Shown one piece after another: positions 11,771-24,700 of a stretch of DNA of 64,000 bases. This stretch comes from Enchytraeus crypticus (lineage: Eukaryota; Annelida; Clitellata; Enchytraeida; Enchytraeidae): assembly GCA_905160935.1 (NCBI GenBank), contig CAJHZI010000695.1, positions 557,501 to 621,500 on the forward strand. The letters are read 5' to 3'. Position numbers and translations under genes: made by a program. A model generated the notes under the pieces. The model had not been told where the DNA came from, searched no databases, and saw only the letters and a list, made by a program, of their open reading frames with translations. How positions within the stretch are numbered: position 1 is the first letter of the stretch; the number at the start of each line of letters is the position of its first letter.

Positions 11771-12012
11771 TCGTTATGGACTAATGGTCACTATAATAAT
11801 ATTCGCATAACCTGGTAATTTTATTGCTTTAAACTAAATAAAGAAGAAGCATTCATCACTGTATGCAGAACTTGAATAAGTTGAATTGTTTATACAAATT
11901 ATAAATAAACAAAAATTGTTTAAAATTTTCTTTTACATATATTAATATATGTAGACATTTGTTAATTGGCGGTTTTAACTTAGCTATCATAAATTAATCG
12001 AAGAATATTGCA

Positions 12013-15000
12013 ATGGATGAATCAGATGATCAAAATCACGAGAATGGAAATGAATGGGATGAAGATATGCCTGATGAGGTTGAGCCTAATTTAGTTTTTA
12101 TATTATTAGTTGTACCGTATTATATGAATATAATGTAACTCCGTAAGGCTTTAATAAAGTGTTAGATCATTTCAGTTTTTGTTAGATTTGGTTTAGAGTT
12201 TTTTTTTCAATGGTTAGTGTAGATATTATTGATTACTAACCACTCCACAACAATTCGATTAGAGTACTACTGTTGTCCATGGCAATATCGAGCACTGTGG
12301 AACCAAATTACAACCGATGAGCAGAGTGAGAAGTCCATAAACGGTGCGAGCCAAATTCCGGGTAGTCAGTCCAAGGAAGGGTATTAGTGGAATGGAGGTT
12401 TACGTGTTGATCTCACTCTTACAAGTAACGACAACAACGGCAATAATTAGAGTGCTACTGTCATCAATGACTACATCGAGCACTGTTGAATAACTTAGAA
12501 GCCTACGGGCAAAACTATAAGGGTCCCAACACCTTGAAAACATAAAATCCCTGCAATAAATCAAAGCTTAAGGAATTTAAGATGAGGCTGGTGTGCTGAT
12601 CACAACCCTTGGACACTAGATAGATGGAAACGTGGCATCGAAAATACCCTTGACTGCCGATGAAACTGTTCATAAGAAATATTAATTTTACAGTTAATCT
12701 AATTAAGAAATTATTGAATGAAAAATGTAAGGCTGGACTAATTTATCTATTAAATGAATTACTAACTAACTGATTGATTGATTTAGTGATTATTGGATTG
12801 ATCGATTGGCTAATTGGTACAGACTTCAGAAGAAGGAACTCGTCAGGATAAATCAGACGCTGAGGTCAGAGAAGAATGTTTACGGGCATTTCACATCCAG
12901 GATTACATTATGGAACCTGAAGTCTTTACTCAGCTCAAGAGGTAGAGCTTCTGGTTATATATGTCATGTCATGTAATCATCCTGGGGCTGGTTCCAGCCA
13001 AAGATTTCTCTATGATGTTCCTCCACAAAACTATTCTTTGCTATTTCCTCGATATTCATTCTTTTACTTCCTTCTCTTCTTCCATTAATGCTAACTCCAG
13101 CTGCCTTCAAGTTTTCTTCGAGGAAGTCCTTCCATTTTCTCTAGTTATATAGCTACTTCCATATCTGTTGGAATTTGTCACTTTTATCAGAAAAATCGTG
13201 AACTGTTACCCATAAGCACAAAACAGAAGTTAATTTACAAAATTAATTGTAATTTTTACTTGTAGTTCTATATTTGTGCATAGACTGACACAGCATAAGT
13301 GAATATCTGTGATTTTAATAGCTGACAAGGGATAATGTACCTGAGTTTATGGATTGATTGTCGTATTGTAGATATTTTAAGGCGGGAGGTAACCCAGATC
13401 CTGTGATACAGCTGCTCTCGGAGAATTACACAGCTGTGGCACAGACAGCAAATCTGTTAGCTGATTGGTTGATACAGTCAGGTTATATATCTGCTTACCT
13501 TTGATCATTAGACAGCTGTTAGCTGATTAGTTGATACAGTCAGGTTATATATCTGCTTACCTTTGATCATAAGACAGCTGTTAGCTAAAATAAGAGTTGC
13601 TCTTCTTGATCATTATACAGCTGTTGTCTTCTTAGTGATTTATTGATTGATTGGTTGAGGATTTCTTTTATCATTTTACAGCTGTTAACCTGTGCGATGG
13701 ATTGATTGAAGATTGCTCTCTTTAATATTTAATAATAAAAATATTGAATATTAAATATTTAGACAAATATTAATATATTATTAGTATTACTATTTACATC
13801 TTTTTTAATATTTAGACAAATGGTAGCCTAATAACATAATTATGAAATGGCGATAGTTTTGAACGATCAATCGATTTATTCACCATCTGACTAACACATT
13901 GATTCATTGATTAGCTGACTGATTGATTGATTGATTATTGTACAGGAGTTGATATCAAGGAGGTACAAGAACTTGTTGAGAAGCAGCTGCACGATATGAT
14001 CATTAAATACTTTGATCCTAAGAAAGCTGACTCCTCTATATTCAGTGTCGTTGGAGAGGTAAGTTTGTAATTATTAGTCCTCATTGTGTGTTGCTTTGGC
14101 GCCTATTTGTGTAGAGTCTGCAAGAGATGTCCCTGACATTACCGTATGGCGAGGAACCGGACGTTAAACTCATATTGATTGAATGATTGATTAATTGATT
14201 GATTGATTGATAATTCTGCCCATGGAACTGTGGCAGTGTTTTTAATTCTAGTAGTGTTTTTCTGATGATGCTTGAGTTAATATTATATTTGAGTTAATGA
14301 ATCAGTGAGATAAATGTTACAACCTTACAAACGTCGATCATCCTCGACCCTCTGTGACCTCGTCTCACTCTCAATAAGTGACAGATTTAAGTCACATATT
14401 CATAAAAGTTTTGTGTGTTGTTCATTCAAGTGTTAATTCAAGTGTTGTGGCATATGCTAAATAAATAAATAAAAATTGTAGCTAGTAGCTGACTAAAATT
14501 TAGAATGCTTTTAAATTGAGAATACCGATGTTATACTAATAATAAGCTGGTTAAATTATTCTTTAATGTTTGTCTGGTTAAATGATTGATTGATTGATTG
14601 ATTAATTTTATATACTGCGATGTATTGAGATGATCCCGACCCTAGTTAAACTGGGATTTAAGGGAGGATGATGACGATGATGATGATGATGTATTGAGAT
14701 GATATGGGTATATCTGAAGAAAGTTGTTCCTTTGACTGACTGATTGGTAGCTAGATTTACAGATTAATTGAATGATAATTGGTTTATCAATTCACTGACT
14801 GATCGATCAACCAATTGAGTGACTAAACGATATATTGATGTGTTAATCAAATGATTGATTGATTGACTTATGATTAACTGTTTAATTGATTGGGTTAATA
14901 GGTACCTCAATGGTTATATGAAATGATAGAAATCCCGACTTGGAGGAAGTTGTTTTATAGACTAGCGGAGCAGTACCCTGACTGTCTCATGCTCAACTTC

Positions 15001-18000
15001 ACTGTCAAGGTTCTCTTCTTATCATTTAAATGTAATTGTTATTTAACTTATTGTTATTGTTGAACTCTTTCTGTAATGTAGTCTCGAAGACCGATTTCGG
15101 CCGTGATACTGCTGTGTATGTTTTCGTTGTTAATAATAATAATATCTTTTGAGACGAGCAGAAATAAAGTGTCAAATATTCTGCATTTAACTTGCTATGC
15201 TTCGTGTGTTGTTTCTGGGCCACTAAGGAATTGATCAGTTGCTAACTGCATGCGAAATAAGATGAAGGCAAAGTAACCCACCTCAGAAGATTTATTTTTC
15301 CAAAACCATAAGATACATTAGTTCTGGTTTGTAGGCCTTTAAGAAAAGAATATCTTGTTGATCTCGTTGAAATAACTCTATTGTAAAAAAGCAATTTATT
15401 CAATTGAAACCCTCTCACTAAAAATAATGATGTACTAAGCTTCATTATTTTACTCGTGGCTTGTTGGCAAGTTGCTCGACCACGAATCATTAGATGCAGG
15501 GTTCAAATACTGCCTTATCTCTGAGAACATTACATGTTAATGAGCTTATCACTGAACAGGAAACTGATGTTAAACTTGATTTTAGCTTTTTTAAGAGTGT
15601 ATGAAATTATAAATATGAACCTCTGCTACTGCCTAGTCTCTTCACTGACTATTTAAATGTGGATGCTAATAACTTATTGGAATCAAGTAAATGACGCATC
15701 ATTTAGTATTTTTTAAAATTTTTACGAACAGTGTTAAACTTTATGATCCAAATTAGTCCCAGTTATATGACACTGATTCTTTATAGACTATATATCTTGA
15801 TTTCTTTGTTGATTAATGGACTGACTAACTGATGAAATAACTAATCGATTGTTTGACTTATTTATTGAGTGATAGATTGATTGATTGACTGATTGATTGA
15901 TTAATTGGTTGATTGATTGATTGAATGATTGATTGATTGACTTATTGATTGATTGACTGATCGACTGATTGATTAATTGATTTACTGGTTGATTGATTGA
16001 CTGATTTATTGATTGACTGATTGATTGATTGAGTGACTGATTGATTGATTTATTGACTGATTGAATGATTGATTGACTGATGGATTGATTAGTGGATTGA
16101 TTTATTGATGGTTGGAATGATTGATTGATATATTGACTGATTGATTGATTGACTGACTGATTGATTGATTGATTGATTGATGGACACAGCTGATATCAGA
16201 TGCAGGCTATCATGGAGAGATCATGTCTGTATCGACTGCCTCTCATCAGCTGGAAGTCTTCACTCGTGTGCTAAAGACGTCTATAACTTCTCTGCTAGCT
16301 AGCGGCGTGGAGAACAACGAGAAGAACGTCGAAGAGTTTGCTGTATGCCCCTCTTCCTCTATCAGTCCTTTTCTCTGTCTCTTTTATTCTAAATGACATG
16401 TGTTGGGGGGACGTCCTTGATATCATCCTTGTATAGGGAAATGGACGTTAAATCTTTATTATTATTATTATTAAAAAGTTCTTTCTCTCTCTCTCCTTTA
16501 ATCTTGTATTTGTACGCTATGAGACGACTAGCAGAGATACTGCAGTTGATCAATTTGGTAAAAAATTCAATCACTGATGTGCATGTTGTGCATCACTGTT
16601 GTGCACTATTAATATGGTAGGTAACAATTTTCACATGAAATTAGAAGTTATAACTATTGTGTAGCTAGAAATGTCTCAATCATTGAAGCCCTTTAAGCAC
16701 TGTAGTCAGTGGCAACCGCGGAAAGATACTCGACTGCGGATCAGTATGTGCTGGGTTCAAATCCTGGGCTCACCCGTCACTGACATCGCTTTCGAGTGAG
16801 GAAACTGACGTTAACATTAATTTTATCTTTTAGCTTTACTTGACGGCTCTATTTAATGAGTTCTTACTCTGCACTAAACCGTGTGTGAGGAACTAGTAGT
16901 CCTAGTAGTAGTGCTTCTTTGCGTACGATACCACTTCTTGTATAGTCTTATATTAGCTGCATTTATACTGTATGTATGTTGCAAATATTTTGCACTTTAT
17001 GAATTGTGTATTGTATAGTTAGTGCTGTGCTGTATTGTGTTTACTGTATCTTGGAGGTTTATCTAACGTATTGTATACTGCTACTGAACAGAAGATTGTA
17101 TATTACTGGACGCACTCTTTTTTCTTGTATTATAATGAATTGTATCGTTTTTAATGTATTGTTCTTAATGCATCTAATTTATTCTATTTTATTTATTGTA
17201 TTGTGTTGAATATATCACATTTAATGTACTTAAATGCGATATATTATATGATTTAAAGACCCACTCGTATGAGAAAATAAAGAGGAAAGCGGAAGACAGA
17301 ATAAGAGAAGAGTGGAGGAGTTATATACCATGGACCAGCCAGTAGGCAGTGCACTAGGAGAGAGTGATAGCCGATCTTATAAACGGAAAGATATTCTCAC
17401 CGATATCAATCTCTACCATTTGACTTTATCCTCGAGATAACTACAAATCTGCTTCTAGCTTCTTATGAAACTTTTCTATTCTCAACTTTATCTTGAGCCT
17501 GTTGTGTCATATTTCCAAGAATTCAAAACGTTTGCACGGATTTCGCGCTCTCCTATTGGCCGGAGCCACCTGCGACGGTTGAAGGTCAGCCTCCTGGCGA
17601 CGACTTTGTTTTAATCTAACGGTGACATTATCCGCCCGATCTCGACAAGCTATAGTTCTGTCACATGTAGATGAAATCAGCTCAGATGCCGCGCGACATC
17701 TCGTTCATAGTATGCAAAATCGACTTTCCGCGACGATATCGTTCTGATTGAAGCTTCATAGGATTGCCTATGAGAGATTTAGTGTGTTTTTTTATATATC
17801 GTTGTTGATGAGCAGAAGTTGGTATGTCACGGGGAGCACACTTATCTTTATAGTCAGGTGCTGATGAGTCACTTGTGTCAGGAACCTAAGGGCGGCTCAA
17901 ATGTCAGGAGATTGTGTCAGGAGGTGAATAAGTACGCCAAAGAGCGGTGAGAATCCTGTCAGTTATAGCGAGGCACTTCAATGCGTTATTGAATAGTTCC

Positions 18001-18497
18001 TGAACTGACTTTTAGTAATTATTATGCACTTATTTTCTAGTGGATGTTTATTTAATTTTCTTTAGTGTATCTTTGTATTAAAAAAGGTAATTTCATTCAA
18101 ATTTCTTCTAAATCATATTTTTTCAATCAGATTTTTTATAAATCATGTTGTATTTCAATCAGATTGCCTCTCTATGACGATTATAAGAAGTTAGCACATA
18201 GCGGAGACCTTAATAAGAATATTATGATATAACTGTATTGTATTGTAGAGGGTTGGATGTAACACCTATAACACTAGCTCTTAGTGGAGCATCAGCCTAC
18301 CCCAGAGCCTGCCAGGCCATGGCTTCAATGCTCTCTAGGAATGCTCTCAACCCGGCTGACGTCACTGTTGTATGTAGCTCCTATCTCTACTCTCTCTATT
18401 TCTGTTCTGCTCTGTTGATAATTTAAATAGAAAGTTACTAGGTTAGGTTTCTTTATCATCCGCTTTAAAGCATTTGTAAAACGTTACTTCTTAGATG

Positions 18498-18551
<54 letters not shown>

Positions 18552-18556
18552 GTATG

Positions 18557-18644
<88 letters not shown>

Positions 18645-18663
18645 TATATATATATTATATAAA

Positions 18664-18719
<56 letters not shown>

Positions 18720-21700
18720 TTAAAATATATTGTTTATAATACTTATTTTATACTTCTCTCCCTTAGTGCACTGCCTACTGGCAGGTCCATGGTATATAAT
18801 GCCTCCACTCATCTCTATCTTCCTTTTTCCTCTTCATGTCCACATACGAGTGGATCTTTAAATCATGTATAACATTCCTTTTGATATACCATTATTCTTG
18901 GGGGATTCTGCTTATGATGATCTGAGCTCCTATGCCTTCCTCAGCTTCGACTAACACTTACTGGGCAGGGGCGTCATTCCCTCAGAAAACAATCCTCTTT
19001 ACCTGTAACTATCCTGTTTATCCAAATTTATACCTCTACTTTTAACAATTAGAGATACTTCTGCTTTTTATATTTTACTGCTTAAAATTCATTTAACCAC
19101 TCACCTGCCACTGTTTTAACTTTTGTCATTTTAATTTCCGTTAATGACTGTAATATTAATTATAAATTAAGACATCATTTCCTTTCAAGAATTACTCAGA
19201 ATAAGTTCCTGGAGCTTCTGGCTGCATGCTTGTAGGGTTAAATGTTGTGTGAAATGATTGAATCATTTAAATTAAATAAATTAAAAAATAAATTAGTTAT
19301 TGGCGTAGTCTTTGTGAATGGTAGAATTTGTTGTTTGATAGAGAGAGCTTACTCTTGAGCTTGATATACTGAATAAGTACTTGTATATCTTGCATCTCCC
19401 AGTTAATGTGACGTAGCATTGCCTGTAGATAAGTTAGGAAGATACCTAACTAAGACCTGTTAGCCAACACAAAGCTATTTGAAGTCAGCTATATATAACT
19501 ATGCAATAAAGAGAGGGAAAGAGAGAGAGAGAGGGAGATAGAGAGGGAGAGACGGAGACAGACATGTCTGTATATTGAATAATGAATAGAATGATGAACT
19601 GAATTCTTTACTTGATTGATTGTTGATTGACATGTTCTCTTTGCTGAATGTACTGTTGGCTTAGCTGTTTGATTAAGTGATTAATTGATTGAGGAGTGTT
19701 GATTGATTGATTGATTTATTAATTAATTGATGGCAGTTATTCAAGATGTATACATCAGCTGACCCGCCACCTGTTGAAATGATACGTAATCCACAGTTCC
19801 TAGGTTAACTCTCTCTCTGTCTCACTCTCTCTCTCTCTCTGTCTCACTCTCTGTCTCTCTAACGCTCTGTCTTTATCTCTCTCTTTCTCTCTCTCTCTTT
19901 CTCTCTCTCTCTGTCTCTCTCTGCCATATTATATCACATCAATTTTATATCATCTCAGTTATATTGTATTAATTAACTAGTAGTGAAGTAGTCCAATGTA
20001 TTTCTGTGTTCTATTCCTCTGATGGGCTGATGCGGCAGAACATTCAGGAACCTTGTTGCAGGTTCTGATTGATATAAGATGTGCAGGATATTAAAGAGGA
20101 CTACTAGCAGACAAGTAAAACAGCCCAATCTCAACAACAGCCCAATTTTTCTGCTTTGATATTCTTCACAAATAATTTTCAGAATTTCTGATGACCTATG
20201 ACTTATTGGCTGGAGCTAGTGGCGATGTCAGTAAGATACGCGACGGTGTATCAGTATGTGCTGGTTCAAATCCTGGGCTCGCCAGGATTTAATTTAATCG
20301 TTTTTTGAATGAGCTGATAACCATTCGAGAGATAAAACTTTTGTTAAATTGGTTTAAGCCACAATATTACGAGCTATAATATAATATTACGAGAATATAT
20401 TATTGGTTATATTTCAGACCTGTTTATCGACGCCCTCTTTAAACCAGGCTCTAAGATCAACCCTGAGCACAAACCTAAATACATACAACTAGTCAGCTAT
20501 GCCTCTAGTGTTGCTGAGGTCTGGAAAAAGGTCTGATACTCTCCTGTTTCTTCTTCCACACGTTATGTCACAGGAACGTTTATCTTAGACTAGTACGTGC
20601 GACATAATTATACTGAATCTTTAGTACTCAAACTATTTATCGTAACATAATTAAAATAGATTTTGTAATTATTTTGATGTAATCAAAGAACTGTTTGTTT
20701 CTTAAAGGTTTGGATAACATATAAAACGAGATACCGGCTTAATGTTCCCTCTAACCGGCTGGAGCTAGTGGCGATGTCGGTAAGATATCCGACCATTGAT
20801 AGCGGATCAGTATGTCCGGAATTCAAATCTTGGTCTCGCCCGTCACTGATATCGCTCTAGTGTGAGGAAACTGACGTTAAAATTGGCTTTAGCTGATTTT
20901 TTAAATCCACTATTAACAACAGCCGCTCATTTCTCAGAGCTATTGCTTGTGACACTGTTTGATTGATTGACTCATTGCTTGAATGATTGACTGATTGATT
21001 GATTGACTGATTGATTGATTAATTGATTGACAGACTGATTGATTGATTGATTGATTAGGGAGTGAGGAAGTCGATTAATCGTGATGAGTTGAAGACGACG
21101 ACGCAGGCTCTTGAGAAGGCTCATAGCCTGTGTATAGGTGATAAGGGTTACACAGAGCTATTGGCTGATGTGGGAACTCTCTTCACTTGTGTTAAGTTAG
21201 TGCAAGCTGTGCCTTAACTTACTCATCATCATCATCTTCTCTTGAATCACAGATTAACTAGGGTCGGGATACGAATGGACTGTCTCAAATCCTCTCTGTC
21301 CTACATCATGTCATCAGTCAAACCCCTATTTGAGACTTTTCCATTCTTTTAAATTCTTGTAGTAATTTCAGGAGCCTAAGTGCTCACCAACCGAATGCCC
21401 TTTCTGACGTTGGTGTGGATCTTAGTGCTTTAGTCGCCTTCTACGACACGTGCAGTCACCGGTTGGTCAATTCTTCAAACAACCCGGACATAACACGGAG
21501 AACCTTAACTTACTCTAGCTATAATAATAATTATAATAATAAGAAAGGTTTAACGACACTTTCCTCATCTGTTTCCTCATCTGATTACGTCAGGGATGTC
21601 CCACATCAAATATCACTATAAATTGATTCACCGAAACGATTTATACATTTTTTGTAGTATATATATCTTGTTACGTTAGCATTGGCTATACGTCTTTATA

Positions 21701-24700
21701 ATACAAAAGCGCCAGAAGTTTACAATATTAGTCCTGTACTGACGTCCCTGACATCATTCCTGAATGGGGAAACGGACGTGAAACCTTTATTATTATTATT
21801 ATTGATGTATATGTGCTGGGTCTCTGTGTAGAGTTCAGGTTGTAGCTAAGGGGATCCTGCGCTGGGTCTACTGCACGGTTTCAGAGCCAAGCTACTTTAA
21901 ATTAAATACAGACAGCACTCCTCTACATCTCGCACTACTGGATGAGGTATGAACCTCCCTACTGCTTAGAACCTCTTAACTACTGCTGTCTGACCACACC
22001 GACTTCTAATGTCTGACCACATCGACTTCTACTATGCCTATACTTATGACCTCACCGACTTCTACTATGCCGATACTTGTGACCACACCCACTTCTACTG
22101 TGCCGATACTTGTGAACATACCCACTTCTACTGTGCCGATACTTGTGACCACACCCACTTCTACTTTGCCGATACTTGTAACCACACCCACTTCTACTGT
22201 GCCGATACTTATGACCACACCCACTTCTATGGCACCAAAATTATGTTAATAATAAATTATCCTTAGCTTCTATGACTGCAGTAGTCATTGACAAACTTAA
22301 ATAGTATATAACTGTTTGTTGTTTTTGATTGTGGAATAAACTAATAGAGGATTATAGAGTGGCCTTCATGAGGCTGAAGCATCTGAAGAAGACTGACTGA
22401 ATAATCTGTGCACTTGTTAAGAGAGACTGAATAATCTATGCACTTGTTAAGAGAGACTAATTAAAGTTAATTAATTTTAATTGCCGTTAACTAAGGTCTA
22501 ATTGAAGTGCTATGATATCTTTCTTGTGTTTTCAAGTTTAACGTAAGGTCAAAGCCTTTCTGATGACATCCATTTGTTCACTGCTGCTGTGCTCATCTCT
22601 GAGCTGTAGAACGAAAGCAGGAATGTGTGTCTTTGATGATGCTTGCTATTGATCGAGGCTGAATGTTTGATGTGCTGAACAGATTGCTACAAATCACATA
22701 CTGCTGCATAAAGAGATCCTCGGCATCCTGACAGAGATATTTGAGCATCCATTCGAGGAACTGGACGTTCTTGTCCGGGTTTGTGTCGCTGCTTCATCAT
22801 AACGACAATTTATTCAATGACTTAACGTTAGTGTATAGTTTGAAAATGTGTATTTGGTGTTTTTTCTGATACTTTATTTTATTTATTTAATCAATTTATC
22901 GCAACTTACAGAATAATAAGTCAGACACAGACGGAAAGGTACATTACAAAATTGCATGCATGTGTGAAGCGTTAATAGAGGCCAAAAAATTAGCACTTAA
23001 ATATTCCGCAATTATTTAAAAATATAATTACCAATAATAATTACTGTTTTTCATTTAAAAAGTAGGAACCTGTAAAATAAAATAAAAACCTAGATTACAA
23101 CATCGGCATACATAAACATTTATGTAGAGAATCTAAAGTAGAGAGATGAGAATAAAAGATAAATTAAAACAATTTGCACGTTTTAATTAAATATCAAAAT
23201 ACAGATTTTTCATAAAATTTCTGTTACTAATCCGCATTTGCATAATATATTATGGATTATAATTGTGCTACAAGACTGGTATTCTAAGCTAAATGTCTGT
23301 GTTCGTTGGAATGGATCCTATTCTCATAATACTTGTGTTAAAAGTGGCGTGAGACAAGGTAGCTCTCTATCGCCGACTTTATTTAATATCTTTACTGATC
23401 CTTGCATTAATGACCTAAACTCTCTCAATGTAGGTTGTACCATTGGTGCACAATTTGTTGGTATGATCTTATATGCTGATGATTTGCTTCTTATATCACC
23501 AACGGTGCACGGTCTACAAAAGATGCTAGATCAATGTTCAATTTTGTTTAATAAATTACTCCTAGAATTCAATATAGATAAATCTGTGTGCTGCAGTTGG
23601 GTTAGGGTCCAGTTGTGAATTTTTCCAATGTCTCTAATGAAAAAACCATTAAACTGAGTCAAATGTTTTAAATACTTAGGTATTAATTTTACAGCAGGTA
23701 AAAATCTGATGGTTGATACCAATTCGATTATTATAAAATTTTCCTCGAGTTGCAATAATACATTGAGTAAATCAGCTAATTTAACTGAGCTGACAAGATT
23801 GCATCTCTTAGAGTCCTACTGGTTGCCTATTTTAACCTATGCCACTGTTAGTATTTCACTTAGAAACGATCAAATTCATGATTTAAATGTTGCCTGGAAC
23901 AGTGCTTATAGAAAGCTATTTAACTATCGTAAATGGGAATCTGTTAAGCCAATTATGATAGGGTTGGGTAAGATGGATTTTAAGCACATTAGAATTAAGC
24001 TTATGTTTAGTTTCTTTAGAAACAGCCTAAATAGAGTCAGTATAAATATAATTTTAAAGCATTTTGTAACTAGACATGTGCTGAGGGAACTAGATGAACT
24101 GTGTCATTATTTTAGATTGACTATAAATTGTTCGATGGTTCTGGATAATAAAGTGTCTTATGGTAGAAGCCGGTATTTAATTTATGAAGCGTTTAATGCT
24201 AGTACTGCAATTAGTAGGAACTCTATTTAAGTTTCTTATATTTCATTTTTTATTGTTCTATGTTCTTATGTGCATATGAGTATGTGTGTTTATATATGTA
24301 TATGTGATGCATCTCTTCCTGTCAGTTTTTGACGAATAAAGAAATGAATATATAATATGATTAATGGTATTGGTCTAATTGAGAAATTGTGTGATTGATT
24401 GTATCGAGTGTTTATTGATTGTTTTGTTGATCTATTTGCTGATTGATTGGTTTACTGATTGAATGATTCGAATGATTGATTTTTTATTGTTTAACTGATT
24501 AATTGACTGATTGATTTATGGATTGATTGATTGATTGACTGATTGATTGATAGATTGTTGATTGATTGGTTTACTGATTGAATGATTCGAATGATTGATT
24601 TTCTATTGTTTAATTGATTAATTGACTGTTTGATTTATGGATTGATTGATTGATTGACTGATTGATTGATAGATTGTTGATTGATTGGTTTACTGATTGA

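Noticed and set aside
22006-22266. Three overlapping repeat ORFs as an antigen-like repeat protein
   Set aside because: They come from a 33-bp minisatellite within NELFCD intron 12, open by unit length alone.
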